Assembly (NCBI GenBank): GCA_001858525.1
Contig: LAPX01000004.1
Coordinates: 248,001-312,000 of the forward strand
Length of the DNA stretch: 64,000 nt
Origin: Vampirovibrio chlorellavorus
Lineage (GTDB): Bacteria; Cyanobacteriota; Vampirovibrionia; Vampirovibrionales; Vampirovibrionaceae
Direction: 5' to 3'
Part shown: positions 17,544 through 26,994 of the stretch, one piece after another
How positions within the stretch are numbered: position 1 is the first letter of the stretch
How the letters are laid out: each line of letters begins with the position of its first letter
Notes under the pieces: generated by a model
The model's database searches: none
Told to the model about the DNA's origin: nothing
What the model saw: the letters and a program-made list of their open reading frames with translations, nothing else
Position numbers and translations under genes: made by a program

Positions 17544-18899
17544 GTGGTTGACGTGGCGTTGAGACATCCAATAGTTAATGGCATGATGCTGGCCTTTGGG
17601 CTTGGCCTTCTGACACCCAATCTATCCCTGGCTGCCGAGTTGAATGGCTTTGCCATCAACACCCAGGATAAAAACGTCACCGTGACTTTGTTCACCGATC
17701 AACGCGTCAGCTACAGCACCGAACACCAGGGCAAACAATTCGCCATTATTCTGCCGGAAACCCAACTCTCTCAAGAACAAATCGACAATGGCCTTCCGGT
17801 GGTACTGGATAATAAAAATCGCTTTATCGGGCGAGCAGTTCCCCATGGCGACGGCAAAGTTAAAATTATTTTGCCCAACCTGACGGCCAATGAGTATTCG
17901 GTTTCCGTTCAACAACAACACGGCAAGCAGCCTCAAAAGGTGGCGGTCAGCACCCCGGAAAAACTGAAGCCCCGGCCAGCGGTGACCAAAGAGCCTGCCA
18001 GCCACTTTGAGCAAGTGGCCGCTCATTTCCCCAAGCCCAGCCCCAAAAAAGAAGTGGGCACTGCCAGCATCAACAACAACCGACTGAAGCTGAATCCTGC
18101 GCCAGTTCGGGCCACTCAGGGAGGGGTCTGGAATCCCTATGTCTATCGCCCCACAGATTTCCAGCAGGAGCAGCAGCCGGTGCGTAAGGCCAGCAAGCCA
18201 GTCCAATCCTATACCACCCCCCGGACAGAACCTGTCAATACCATCTCGGTGGCGGAATCTATACCTGAGCCTCAACCGGAGGCCAGCGCCAAATCCGATC
18301 CGCTGTGGTATTTGCACGCGCTACCGCCAGCGCAATCTGTCCCCGCCGATGCACTGCAAGGCCCGGCTAACTCGATTGAGGCCCAAGCCAATCCGCAAGG
18401 TGCCACTCACACTGTCCAGCCGGTTAAAGTGGGCCTCAGTGACATCAAGGAACTTACCAGTGAAGTCCGCAAAGGCTTCCAATCGATTCCCCCCTGGCTG
18501 GTAATTACGGTGGCTGTTTTCTTTGGGGGTATCGGCCTGTTCTGTGTCATCGGTGGGCTGGTGCTTTTAAAGGTGCTGTTTACTCAGGCCCGCCAATCCT
18601 TGGGCAATGGGGTATTCCCGGCCAATATGGGCTTAGTCCAACTATATCCCCACCCTGCAGCAACCGAGAGTGGCGTGACTGGTGAATCGGAAACTCCGGA
18701 AAAGTCCACACACGGCACACGGCCCAGCTACGGACAAACCTCGCTTAAATTTGAGGACAAAAGCGCCATTAAAGCGCTGGATTACCTGAAAGAATCCCCG
18801 GTTAACGTGACTCAGGCCATCCACAACACTCGGATTACCCGGCTGCAAAATAGAAGAAGGACAGGGTTCAGGGATTTTCCCAAGGTTTCCAATCGCTAA
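17544..18899 (+). CDS. AMIN-domain-like secreted/membrane protein, function unknown
   Basis: A 451-residue protein. A signal peptide (NGMMLAFGLGLLTPNLSLAAE) is followed by a beta-rich region of about 100 residues (LNGFAINTQDKNVTVTLFTD...FAIILPETQL) that looks like an AMIN domain, found in periplasmic proteins of type IV pilus and cell-wall systems. A long Pro/Gln-rich linker follows, then one membrane span near residues 316-342 (LVITVAVFFGGIGLFCVIGG) and a basic cytoplasmic tail ending in NRRRTGFRDFPKVSNR. The start may be GTG at 17544 or 17553. Its stop codon TAA is the target duplication of the MITE that follows, so the original 3' end may have differed. Assignment of the AMIN fold is by eye. 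Confidence 0.6.
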   Translation: MVDVALRHPIVNGMMLAFGLGLLTPNLSLAAELNGFAINTQDKNVTVTLFTDQRVSYSTEHQGKQFAIILPETQLSQEQIDNGLPVVLDNKNRFIGRAVPHGDGKVKIILPNLTANEYSVSVQQQHGKQPQKVAVSTPEKLKPRPAVTKEPASHFEQVAAHFPKPSPKKEVGTASINNNRLKLNPAPVRATQGGVWNPYVYRPTDFQQEQQPVRKASKPVQSYTTPRTEPVNTISVAESIPEPQPEASAKSDPLWYLHALPPAQSVPADALQGPANSIEAQANPQGATHTVQPVKVGLSDIKELTSEVRKGFQSIPPWLVITVAVFFGGIGLFCVIGGLVLLKVLFTQARQSLGNGVFPANMGLVQLYPHPAATESGVTGESETPEKSTHGTRPSYGQTSLKFEDKSAIKALDYLKESPVNVTQAIHNTRITRLQNRRRTGFRDFPKVSNR

Positions 18900-19040
18900 G
18901 AGACTATCCGAAAAGTTTTCAGTCAGGTGAGGCTGCAAGGCCGAAGCAGCGCAAGCAAGACGCTTATACTGATAAGTAACGCATCTGAGCAGCACACAAA
19001 TGCAGTAGACACCCGGAATGGAAGCTTTTCGGATAGTCTC
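18900..19040. mobile_element. MITE with 16-bp terminal inverted repeats and TAA target duplication
   Basis: A 141-bp element bounded by perfect 16-bp inverted repeats, GAGACTATCCGAAAAG at 18900-18915 and its complement at 19025-19040. It is flanked by the direct repeat TAA (18897-18899 and 19041-19043). A short palindrome CTTAT-ACTG-ATAAG lies exactly at the centre (18963-18976), so either strand folds into one long hairpin. It has no room for a transposase, so it is a non-autonomous element; the 3-bp T-A-A duplication fits mobilisation by an IS5-family transposase. The left TAA is the stop codon of the preceding gene. Confidence 0.85.
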
Positions 19041-19155
19041 TAAGGCCTACCTATCAGGTGTCGAATAAACCCCATCAAGACCTGCAGGCAAAACAAACAC
19101 GCTTTCGTCAACAAGCGCCGGAGACTCCCCTGACCACACGTTTGCACTTTGCTTG

Positions 19156-19164
19156 TGTTATATT
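19156..19164 (+). promoter_or_regulatory. Probable extended -10 promoter of gap
   Basis: TGTTATATT at 19156-19164 is an extended -10 element about 60 bases before the gap start. No clear -35 is seen. The 18900-19225 interval otherwise holds only the MITE. Confidence 0.4.
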
Positions 19165-19207
19165 GAACTGGCAGTTATCTTGGCTGTAACAGCCGTATGA
19201 ACTTTAG

Positions 19208-20248
<1,041 letters not shown>

Positions 20249-20260
20249 TCGCAACTTTAC

Positions 20261-20284
20261 AGAGGGGAGCGCTTGCTCCCCTCT
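20261..20284 (+). terminator. Perfect hairpin between gap and tpiA without a T-run
   Basis: AGAGGGGAGC and its complement form a 10-bp perfect stem with a GCTT loop 13 bases after the gap stop. There is no T-tract, so it is more likely an mRNA-stabilising element or a partial terminator that lowers tpiA relative to gap than a full terminator. Confidence 0.55.
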
Positions 20285-20362
20285 CGCTATATCCCCCTTT
20301 GCTACATACAAACAGTTTGACAGACCATTTGAGTCGAGACCTATTTCGCAGGAGAGAGATTG

Positions 20363-21145
20363 ATGGCTACCCCCCGCCGCCCCATTATTGCAGGCAACTG
20401 GAAAATGTTTAAAACCACTCAGGAAGCCACCGCCTTTGTAGAGGCCCTTTGGCAAAAAGTGCAGTCCCGGGCAACCGCTGAACTGCCCGAAATTGTTGTC
20501 TGTCCGCCCTTCACCGCTTTGAGCACCGTAAAGCAACAAGTGGAAAAATTGGGCGCACCTTTTATTGTCGCCGCTCAAACCATGGAAAGCCGGGATAACG
20601 GCGCTTACACCGGCGAAATCTCCCCACTGATGCTGGCTGATCTGGGCATTCGCTGGGTCGTCCTGGGCCACAGCGAACGTCGTCAATACTTTAACGAAAC
20701 CGATGAAACCGTCACCGCCAAAACCTTGGCCGCCCTCAAGCACGGCATGACCCCCATCGTTTGTGTGGGTGAGGAATTGCAGGAACGGGAAAACGGCTTA
20801 ACCGATGCGGTCATTGAACAACAGATCCGGGCCGTTTGCAGTCAGCTACAAACCAGTGATTTGCCCAAGATCGTCATTGCCTATGAGCCCGTTTGGGCCA
20901 TCGGTACCGGCAAAGTCTGTGAAGCCGCTGAAGCCAACCGGGTTTGCGCCCTAATTCGGCATTTTGTAGGCGAATACGGCCCTGCGGAACAAACACGCAT
21001 TTTATACGGCGGCAGCGTGAAAGCGGATAACACCCAAGCCCTGATGAGCCAAAGTGACATTGATGGCGGACTGGTCGGTGGCGCCAGCCTGGAAGCGGAA
21101 AGCTTTTTCGGCATCATCCAGCACGCCAGCCCAGTCACCGCTTAG
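20363..21145 (+). CDS. tpiA: Triosephosphate isomerase
   Basis: A 260-residue TIM barrel interconverting dihydroxyacetone phosphate and glyceraldehyde 3-phosphate. PIIAGNWKM carries the active-site Asn and Lys; His103 is in LGHSERR; the catalytic Glu175 is in AYEPVWAIGTGK, followed by the phosphate-binding YGGSVKADN and GGLVGGASL. The ATG at 20363 follows GGAGAG by 6 bases; an adjoining TTG adds one residue at most. It is followed after 10 bases by dut. Confidence 0.97.
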   Translation: MATPRRPIIAGNWKMFKTTQEATAFVEALWQKVQSRATAELPEIVVCPPFTALSTVKQQVEKLGAPFIVAAQTMESRDNGAYTGEISPLMLADLGIRWVVLGHSERRQYFNETDETVTAKTLAALKHGMTPIVCVGEELQERENGLTDAVIEQQIRAVCSQLQTSDLPKIVIAYEPVWAIGTGKVCEAAEANRVCALIRHFVGEYGPAEQTRILYGGSVKADNTQALMSQSDIDGGLVGGASLEAESFFGIIQHASPVTA

Positions 21146-21155
21146 GAGTAGCGCC

Positions 21156-21632
21156 ATGCAGACCATCTCTCCCACCATTCAGGTGGCCATTCATCGGCTG
21201 GCCCACGCTCCCAAGCATTTGCCCGCTTACGCCACCCCCGGTTCCGCCGGGATGGACGTGCAGGCGGCCATTGGGGTTCCCCTGACCTTGCAGCCGCTGG
21301 AACGGGCCTTGGTGCCCACCGGCTTCATCATGATGCTGCCAGAAGGCTACGAGTGCCAAGTGAGGGCCCGCAGCGGCCTGGCCATTAAGCACGGCATTTG
21401 CCTGGCCAATGGCGTTGGCACCATTGACAGCGACTACCGCCACGAAGTCAAAGTGGCCCTCATCAACCTGTCCAATGAGGCATTCACCATCCAACCCGGC
21501 GATCGCATCGCCCAGTTGGTCATTGCCCCGGTCACCCAGGTGCAGTGGACGGAAGCCGAGGAAGTGGTCATGGTGGAGGGCCGTCAGGGCGGATTCGGCT
21601 CCACTGGCATTGCCGCCCCAGAAACGGCTTAA
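21156..21632 (+). CDS. dut: dUTP pyrophosphatase (trimeric dUTPase)
   Basis: A 158-residue trimeric dUTPase that hydrolyses dUTP to dUMP and pyrophosphate. All five motifs are visible: GSAGMDVQA, RARSGLAIKHGI, GTIDSDYRHEV with the catalytic Asp, GDRIAQLV and the C-terminal arm GRQGGFGSTG. The ATG at 21156 has TAGGAG about 7 bases upstream, which overlaps the tpiA stop region, so translation is probably coupled. The broken dtd gene starts 21 bases downstream. Confidence 0.95.
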   Translation: MQTISPTIQVAIHRLAHAPKHLPAYATPGSAGMDVQAAIGVPLTLQPLERALVPTGFIMMLPEGYECQVRARSGLAIKHGICLANGVGTIDSDYRHEVKVALINLSNEAFTIQPGDRIAQLVIAPVTQVQWTEAEEVVMVEGRQGGFGSTGIAAPETA

Positions 21633-21653
21633 AACGCAGGAACCAATTTTGCC

Positions 21654-22096
21654 GTGAAATGCGTGATTCAACGGGTCTCTCAGGCCAGCGTAATGGTAGA
21701 TCATGCCATTACGCTGGCCATATTGATTGTGGATTGCTGGTGCTGTTTGGCGTGGAAAAAGACGATGACGCCAGCAAGCTGGATTATCACGTGGGTAAAC
21801 TACTCAAACTGCGGATTTTTCCAGATGAGCAGGGCAAAATGAACCGATCCGTGCAAGACATTCACGGCGGCATCCTGGTCGTGTCCCAATTCACCTTGGC
21901 TGCAGACTGCCGCAAAGGCAATCGCCCAGGGTTTGACAACGCCAAAGCACCCCAAGAGGCCGAACAGCTGTACTTGCAACTGGTTGAAAAACTCCGTCAA
22001 TCCAGCAATCTAACCGTGGAAACCGGGGTCTTTGGCGCTGATATGCAAGTCTCACTGGTCAACGATGGCCCGGTGACTTTCATTCTGGAAAATTAG
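21654..22096 (+). pseudogene. dtd: D-aminoacyl-tRNA deacylase with internal frameshift
   Basis: The first part (GTG at 21654, MKCVIQRVSQASVMVD) matches the DTD N-terminus. From about 21713 the homology continues in the -1 frame (AGHIDCGLLVLFGVEKDDDA, then VVSQFTLAADC, and the C-terminal VSLVNDGPVTF with the Gly-x-Pro active-site loop). Together they make one normal-length DTD, so a single base is missing, or two are added, between about 21701 and 21713. That interval lies in the 3' arm of a perfect 14-bp inverted repeat (21683-21696 with 21706-21719). Everything else looks intact, so the lesion is recent, or is a sequence error. DTD removes D-amino acids from tRNA. Confidence 0.85.
21683..21719. 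repeat. 14-bp perfect inverted repeat at the dtd frameshift
   Basis: GGCCAGCGTAATGG (21683-21696) and CCATTACGCTGGCC (21706-21719) are exact complements around the 9-base loop TAGATCATG. The repeat lies inside coding sequence and its right arm spans the point where dtd changes frame. Confidence 0.95.
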
Positions 22097-22115
22097 AAAG
22101 TCGGCAGCCGACTTT
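22097..22115. terminator. Bidirectional terminator between dtd and hemC
   Basis: AAAGTCGG and CCGACTTT form an 8-bp perfect stem around CAG, immediately after the dtd stop and 20 bases from the convergent hemC stop. The T-run is short on both sides. Confidence 0.6.
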
Positions 22116-22134
22116 AGACGCATTAAGGGATGCC

Positions 22135-23070
22135 TCAGGCGGGCCGGATGGCCTCTAATATGGCTTGTCCACCTTGCTGTAAAAGATCATGAGCGAGACG
22201 CTGCCCGGCAATCACCGCATCCGGCGCTTCAAACATGGTGTAGGCATAAACGGCCTCAGTACCATCCAGAGATAACACCACGCCCTTCATCTCGTAGCCC
22301 TGATCGCAAGGGCGACAATAAGCGCCCAACGGCAACTGACAGCCCCCGGCCAAGGTGGTCAAAACCGATCGCTCCGCCAGACGAATCACTTCCACGGAAG
22401 GCTGCTGCAAAGGCTGAATGAGGTTGCGAATCCGACCATCAGCCACCCGGAACTCAATGCCCAAAATCCCTTGGGCTACAGCCGGAACACTCTGCTCCCA
22501 GGCATCAAACGCTTGGGTGATTCGATCCTGCCAGCCCAGTCGCCTCACGCCAGCGGCAGCCAGTACAATGGCATCATAGGGGCCTTCTTCCAGCTTGCGG
22601 TAGCGGGTTTGCAAGTTCCCCCGAATCACCTGATAGGTCAAATCTGGCCGTAGTCGGCGCAGCTGGGCTTCTCGCCGAAGGGAGGAAGTACCCACCACGG
22701 CGCCCACCGGGAGAGCCTCAAAAGGCACCTGATTTTTACTCAGCAAAACATCACGGGCGTCTTCCCGCTCCCCAAAGGAAACCAAGGCCAAGCCATCCGG
22801 CAGTTCACCCGGCATATCCTTCATGCTGTGAACGGCCAAGTCAATGCGATTCTCCAGCAGGGCGACTTCCAGTTCCTTGACGAACAAACCCTTGTCCCCA
22901 GCCTTGGACAGGGCCGTGTCCAGGATAATATCCCCCTGGGTCTTGAAGGTGTGAATCTCCACCTCAACATCGGGCCATTGCTGACGCAGGGCCTCCGCCA
23001 CCTGATGGGTCTGGGCCAAAGCCAGAGGACTTTCCCGGCTACCCAGCCGCACCAATTTTTCAGTCATCAT
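22135..23070 (-). CDS. hemC: Porphobilinogen deaminase (hydroxymethylbilane synthase)
   Basis: A 311-residue enzyme that joins four porphobilinogens into hydroxymethylbilane. It opens VRLGSRESPLALAQT and has the substrate-binding SLRREAQLRR. The dipyrromethane cofactor Cys lies in LAGGCQLPLGAY, residue 243 if the second of two adjacent ATGs (23067) is the start. Only 12 bases separate it from hemA upstream, so the two form a heme operon. The later pathway genes are not in the window. Confidence 0.96.
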   Translation of the reverse strand: MMTEKLVRLGSRESPLALAQTHQVAEALRQQWPDVEVEIHTFKTQGDIILDTALSKAGDKGLFVKELEVALLENRIDLAVHSMKDMPGELPDGLALVSFGEREDARDVLLSKNQVPFEALPVGAVVGTSSLRREAQLRRLRPDLTYQVIRGNLQTRYRKLEEGPYDAIVLAAAGVRRLGWQDRITQAFDAWEQSVPAVAQGILGIEFRVADGRIRNLIQPLQQPSVEVIRLAERSVLTTLAGGCQLPLGAYCRPCDQGYEMKGVVLSLDGTEAVYAYTMFEAPDAVIAGQRLAHDLLQQGGQAILEAIRPA

Positions 23071-23082
23071 CAGTTAAACCCT

Positions 23083-24396
23083 TTAGGCCGACGCCGTATT
23101 ATCCCACAAGGCGGAAGGCTCCACCGAGCCAGTGTCTGCATCGACACTCAAATCAATGTCAATATCAAACAGGTGACTCAACACGGAGGCCTGCTGGTAA
23201 ATCTCGGCCAAATTGCGAGAACTTTTCAGACGGACCGTGGGATCGTGCAAAATCTTGCGAATGAGGTTCTTGGACACCAGATCAATCAACTCATACTGCT
23301 TACCCAGAGAAGGATTGGCTGCCAGTTCGGCCTGACGGATGCTTTCCACTTTTTCCCGCAGGCGCGTGAGCGTAGGCACCACCGAAAGCGACATACGCCA
23401 CTGCTGGAAGGCCAAACATTCCTCTTCCAGAATGGCTTGGGCCTGCTGTTTGATTTGACGCTGAGCCTCCCCGGAAAAACCGTTAATTCCAGCCAGATCA
23501 TCGGTATTAAACAGCTCGATTTCATCCAATTCCGAAACACGGGCGTCCACATTTCGGGGAACCGCAATATCAATGACCAATTTGGGGCCACGTCCCTCAA
23601 AATCGGCCTTCCCCAGAACCACATGCGGGGCACCGGTGGCTACAAACAGCACTTCGGCGTGATCCAGCACCGCACCAAGCTGATCCCAGGTATAACCCTG
23701 ATACCCATAGCGGGCACACAGTTCATCCAAACGACTCTGACTGCGGTTTAACACCACCACGTTGGCCTGTTGCGCCGGGGTCATCCCCTGCTTGAACAGG
23801 GACATCATAATTTCAGCCATTTTGCCACCGCCAATCAGGGCAATCCGTCGATCCATCAGCCCCGAATCGTGCTGCTGGGCAAAATGAAAGGCGGCAAGAG
23901 AGACGCTAACATCCTTATCAGACAGACCTGTCTCCGTACGTACCCGCTTACCCACACTGAGCGCCGCTTTAAAGAGCTTGTCCAATAACAAGCCCACCGT
24001 TTTTTCACGCTGAGCCAGCGCCAGGGTCTCCTTGACCTGCCCCATAATCTGCCCCTCACCGATAATCAGACTATCCAGCCCGGATGCTACCCGGAACAAG
24101 TGGGACACAGCATCTTCATGAAGCAAATTAAAGGTGTACTGACGATAAGGGACAATATCCAAACCCTTGAAAATCTTGTAAAACTGCTGGATCGACTGCA
24201 GACCCAACTCAGTATCCCGCACCACGGCATAAATTTCGGTACGATTGCAGGTCGTCAGAATGGCACATTCTTCAATTCCGGCACAGGCTCTCAGCACTTT
24301 CAGGGCAGCAGCGACTTCACCTTCCAGCAAGGCAAATTTTTCGCGCACCTCAATGGGGGCTGTACGATGTCTGACGCCGCTAACCAGAATGTGCAT
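23083..24396 (-). CDS. hemA: Glutamyl-tRNA reductase
   Basis: A 437-residue HemA, first committed enzyme of the C5 pathway: it reduces glutamyl-tRNA to glutamate-1-semialdehyde. The nucleophile Cys50 is in ILTTCNRTEIYA; SLIIGEGQIMGQVK and the NADPH-binding ALIGGGKMAEIM are present, followed by a C-terminal dimerisation domain. Using the C5 route fits cyanobacteria and many other bacteria. It is translated from ATG at 24396 and followed by hemC. No strong ribosome site is seen; a GAGGT lies 13-14 bases upstream. Confidence 0.96.
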   Translation of the reverse strand: MHILVSGVRHRTAPIEVREKFALLEGEVAAALKVLRACAGIEECAILTTCNRTEIYAVVRDTELGLQSIQQFYKIFKGLDIVPYRQYTFNLLHEDAVSHLFRVASGLDSLIIGEGQIMGQVKETLALAQREKTVGLLLDKLFKAALSVGKRVRTETGLSDKDVSVSLAAFHFAQQHDSGLMDRRIALIGGGKMAEIMMSLFKQGMTPAQQANVVVLNRSQSRLDELCARYGYQGYTWDQLGAVLDHAEVLFVATGAPHVVLGKADFEGRGPKLVIDIAVPRNVDARVSELDEIELFNTDDLAGINGFSGEAQRQIKQQAQAILEEECLAFQQWRMSLSVVPTLTRLREKVESIRQAELAANPSLGKQYELIDLVSKNLIRKILHDPTVRLKSSRNLAEIYQQASVLSHLFDIDIDLSVDADTGSVEPSALWDNTASA

Positions 24397-24572
24397 TGAC
24401 TGTTTAACACCTCAAAACGGGGAAAAGGCTGATTCAGTTGAGTTGGACAGTGAAAACGACTGAGTGTGAACGAGTAATAAACCACAGTGCGCTGAAGACA
24501 ATATTACAATGCTAACACATAGCACTACTTCATTGTATCGCTCTCTCTTGATCAAAGTATATGAGCAAAATT

Positions 24573-24614
24573 AAAAACACTCAATCCGCGAGAGCAGCGG
24601 GATTGAGTGTTTTT
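24573..24614 (-). terminator. Rho-independent terminator after metK
   Basis: A 15-bp perfect stem (24573-24587 with 24600-24614) with a 12-base loop. Read on the minus strand it lies 47 bases after the metK stop and ends in T's. It is symmetric enough to act in both directions, but no + gene reads into it. Confidence 0.85.
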
Positions 24615-24660
24615 TACAATTAGAATTCCGGTCATTTCCAAAAAACCAAGTTGGAAACCG

Positions 24661-25941
24661 CTATACGGCAGCCACCACAGGCTTTTCAGACACCTTGGAG
24701 GCAGTGGCCTGACGCAAGGCATCCACTTTATCCAAGCGCTCCCAGGGCAGATCCAGATCCGGGCGACCTAAGTGGCCATAGGCAGCTACGTTGTGGTAGA
24801 AGCGGCCATTGTGCTTGGCGGGCAACCCTTGCAGATCAAAGTTCTGGATAATGGCCGCCGGGCGCAGATCAAAGTGCTGATCCACCAAAGTAGCCAGCTC
24901 GCTGTCGCTCAGTTTGCCGGTGCCCCAGGTGTTCACGTTGATGGACATGGGACGAGCCACCCCAATGGCATAACCAATCTGGATTTCGCATTTTTCAGCC
25001 AAGCCAGCGGCCACAATGTTTTTAGCCACGTGGCGAGCGGCATAAGCAGCGGAGCGATCCACTTTTGTGGGATCTTTACCGGAGAAAGCGCCACCACCGT
25101 GACGAGCGTAACCGCCGTAGGTATCGACAATGATTTTACGGCCAGTCAAACCAGCATCGCCCTGAGGACCACCAATGACAAAGCGGCCACTTGGGTTGAT
25201 AAAGTACTTGGTATCGGCATCCGGCTTCACATCAAAGTGCTTGAACACTTCATCAATGACGAATTTGCGCAAGTCAGCATCAATGCGCTGCTGAATCTTG
25301 GTGTTATCGGTCTCGTTATCAATGGCCGGGTCATGCTGGGTGCTGATAACCACGGTATCAATGCGGTGCGGCTTATCGTTGACGTACTCGACAGTGACTT
25401 GAGACTTGCCATCGGGACGCAAGTAAGACAAAGTCCCGTTTTTGCGCACCGTCATCAACTGACGGGCCAAGGCATGAGCCACTTGAATGGGCAAAGGCAT
25501 CAGTTCCTTGGTTTCGTTGCAGGCAAAACCAAACATAATGCCCTGATCACCAGCGCCAATCTTGTCAATCTCATCATCAGAGAGCTTGCCACGCACTTCA
25601 TGAGCCTGATCCACGCCACCAGCGATATCTACAGACTGCTCATCAATGCTCAGCAAAACGGCGCAGGTTTTACCATCAAAGCCACCGGAGGATTCTCCCA
25701 CGTAGCCAATGTCCTGAACGGTTTTACGCACCACGGAAGCAATATCCACATAACAATTCGCCGTAATCTCCCCGCTAACCAGCACCAAGCCAGTGGTGAC
25801 AGATGTTTCAGCGGCAACACGGGCCTTGGGGTCCTGGGTCAAAAAAGCGTCCAGAATGGAATCAGAAATCTGATCGCAAATTTTATCGGGATGCCCTTCG
25901 GTCACGGACTCGGAGGTAAATAAATAGCGAGAAGTGGACAT
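24661..25941 (-). CDS. metK: S-adenosylmethionine synthetase
   Basis: A 426-residue MetK making S-adenosylmethionine from methionine and ATP. It begins [20 protein letters not shown] and contains [12 protein letters not shown] and the P-loop-like [18 protein letters not shown]. The ATG at 25941 has AAGGAGT about 10 bases upstream. It is somewhat longer than the 380-400 residues common in bacteria, which fits the form found in cyanobacteria. A leader hairpin lies just upstream of the ribosome site. It is transcribed alone. Confidence 0.97.
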   Translation of the reverse strand: MSTSRYLFTSESVTEGHPDKICDQISDSILDAFLTQDPKARVAAETSVTTGLVLVSGEITANCYVDIASVVRKTVQDIGYVGESSGGFDGKTCAVLLSIDEQSVDIAGGVDQAHEVRGKLSDDEIDKIGAGDQGIMFGFACNETKELMPLPIQVAHALARQLMTVRKNGTLSYLRPDGKSQVTVEYVNDKPHRIDTVVISTQHDPAIDNETDNTKIQQRIDADLRKFVIDEVFKHFDVKPDADTKYFINPSGRFVIGGPQGDAGLTGRKIIVDTYGGYARHGGGAFSGKDPTKVDRSAAYAARHVAKNIVAAGLAEKCEIQIGYAIGVARPMSINVNTWGTGKLSDSELATLVDQHFDLRPAAIIQNFDLQGLPAKHNGRFYHNVAAYGHLGRPDLDLPWERLDKVDALRQATASKVSEKPVVAAV

Positions 25942-25965
25942 GCCTGGGTGACTCCTTGATTATGC

Positions 25966-25987
25966 GGATTTAGCCGTTACTAAATCC
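25966..25987 (-). promoter_or_regulatory. Stem-loop in the metK leader
   Basis: On the metK mRNA GGATTTAG and CTAAATCC pair (8 bp, hexaloop TAACGG) 8 bases before the Shine-Dalgarno sequence. I could not match it to SAM-I, SAM-II or SAM/SAH riboswitch consensus sequences from memory. It may affect translation start or be chance. Confidence 0.4.
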
Positions 25988-26125
25988 TGGCAACATGTGT
26001 CTTTTGGACTATTTAAAAAATCACACTTTAGAGAAAGCATGAATTAATAGCGCTTTATTTTAGGGCAGGGGCAATCCAGATGCAAATTTTGCCAGCTACA
26101 AATTTTGAATGCGCGCAGCCAGCCG

Positions 26126-26836
26126 TTACGACTGAAGCGAGGGTACGGCCTGCACGAAACGGCGGGTAATTTCATGAGGACGGGTCACCGCCGATCCAAT
26201 GACCACAGCAAAAGCACCCAGAGCAAACGCCTTGGCTGCTTCAGAAGGCTCCCACAAACGGCCTTCCATGATCACCGGAATCTCCACGGCGGCCACCAAG
26301 CCCTGCAGCAAATCAAAGTCCGGTCCCTGATCTTTTCGCGGCAAAGTCTCTGCGGTATAGCCGGACAACGTGGTGCCTATCAAATCAAAGCCCAGTGCTT
26401 GAGCGTTCAAACCTTCTTCCAGCGTTGCGACATCCGCCATCAGCAATAAATCTGGATAAGCGGCACGGGTCTGAGTGACAATCTCCAGCAAGGTTTCGCC
26501 AGAAGGCCTTGGCCGCAGAGTGGCATCCAGGGCCACAATGTCGCAGCACCCAGCGATGCTTTGCACATCGGCAAACCCCGGCGTGATATACACCAGCTCC
26601 TGGGCATTTTTAGGAATACGATGCGGCTTGGTAATGCCAATCACCGGTACTTTTGGGTGCTGCCGCTTGAAGAGCTGCATATTATCCGGCTGGGCCATCC
26701 GCACGGCGCAAGCCCCGCCATTTAAAGCGGATTCAGCCAGTGCGCACAAGATCTCGGGCCGATCCAGCGGCTCCCCTTGAGAGGCCTGAACCGAGACCAC
26801 CACGCCACCCCTCAACGATTCCAGACTGATAACCAT
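26126..26836 (-). CDS. nanE: N-acylglucosamine-6-phosphate 2-epimerase-like (NanE family)
   Basis: A 236-residue TIM-barrel protein. NanE converts ManNAc-6-phosphate to GlcNAc-6-phosphate. Family features: GGVVVSVQASQGEPLDRPEI at the N-terminus, DIVALDATLRPRP, LLMADVATLEEG, LIGTTLSGYT and the C-terminal phosphate site MEGRLWEPSEAAKA...VIGSAVTRP. The ATG at 26836 is preferred to a TTG at 26857. It has no other sialic-acid genes beside it; it may feed amino sugars into the same pool as NagZ and MurQ, or act in another amino-sugar route. Confidence 0.86.
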   Translation of the reverse strand: MVISLESLRGGVVVSVQASQGEPLDRPEILCALAESALNGGACAVRMAQPDNMQLFKRQHPKVPVIGITKPHRIPKNAQELVYITPGFADVQSIAGCCDIVALDATLRPRPSGETLLEIVTQTRAAYPDLLLMADVATLEEGLNAQALGFDLIGTTLSGYTAETLPRKDQGPDFDLLQGLVAAVEIPVIMEGRLWEPSEAAKAFALGAFAVVIGSAVTRPHEITRRFVQAVPSLQS

Positions 26837-26994
26837 CTCCTGCAACCCCTTCCTCAAACCAAGCGCTTGCCAAAGCCGATACAGGCATCAGTCTAACACC
26901 CAAACCCCTTGGCGAAAATGGCCGGGCCATTATATCGCTTCATAAAGGTGGATGATGAAGCCCCTTCTGTGCTAGTCTATTCATTCCAATTATT

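Noticed and set aside
21654-21842. Programmed -1 frameshift in dtd with the hairpin as stimulator
   Set aside because: The switch must lie within the hairpin's right arm, after about 21701, and no X-XXY-YYZ slippery sequence is there; stimulators act downstream of the slip site.
22828-23751. Long + strand frame of 307 codons
   Set aside because: It lies across hemC and hemA on the opposite strand; both are unmistakable, so this is a shadow frame.
24772-25923. Long + strand frame of 383 codons
   Set aside because: Complete antisense of metK with His/Gly/Asn-biased composition typical of shadow frames.
25942-26125. SAM riboswitch before metK
   Set aside because: No SAM-I, SAM-II or SAM/SAH consensus core could be recognised; only one simple hairpin is present.
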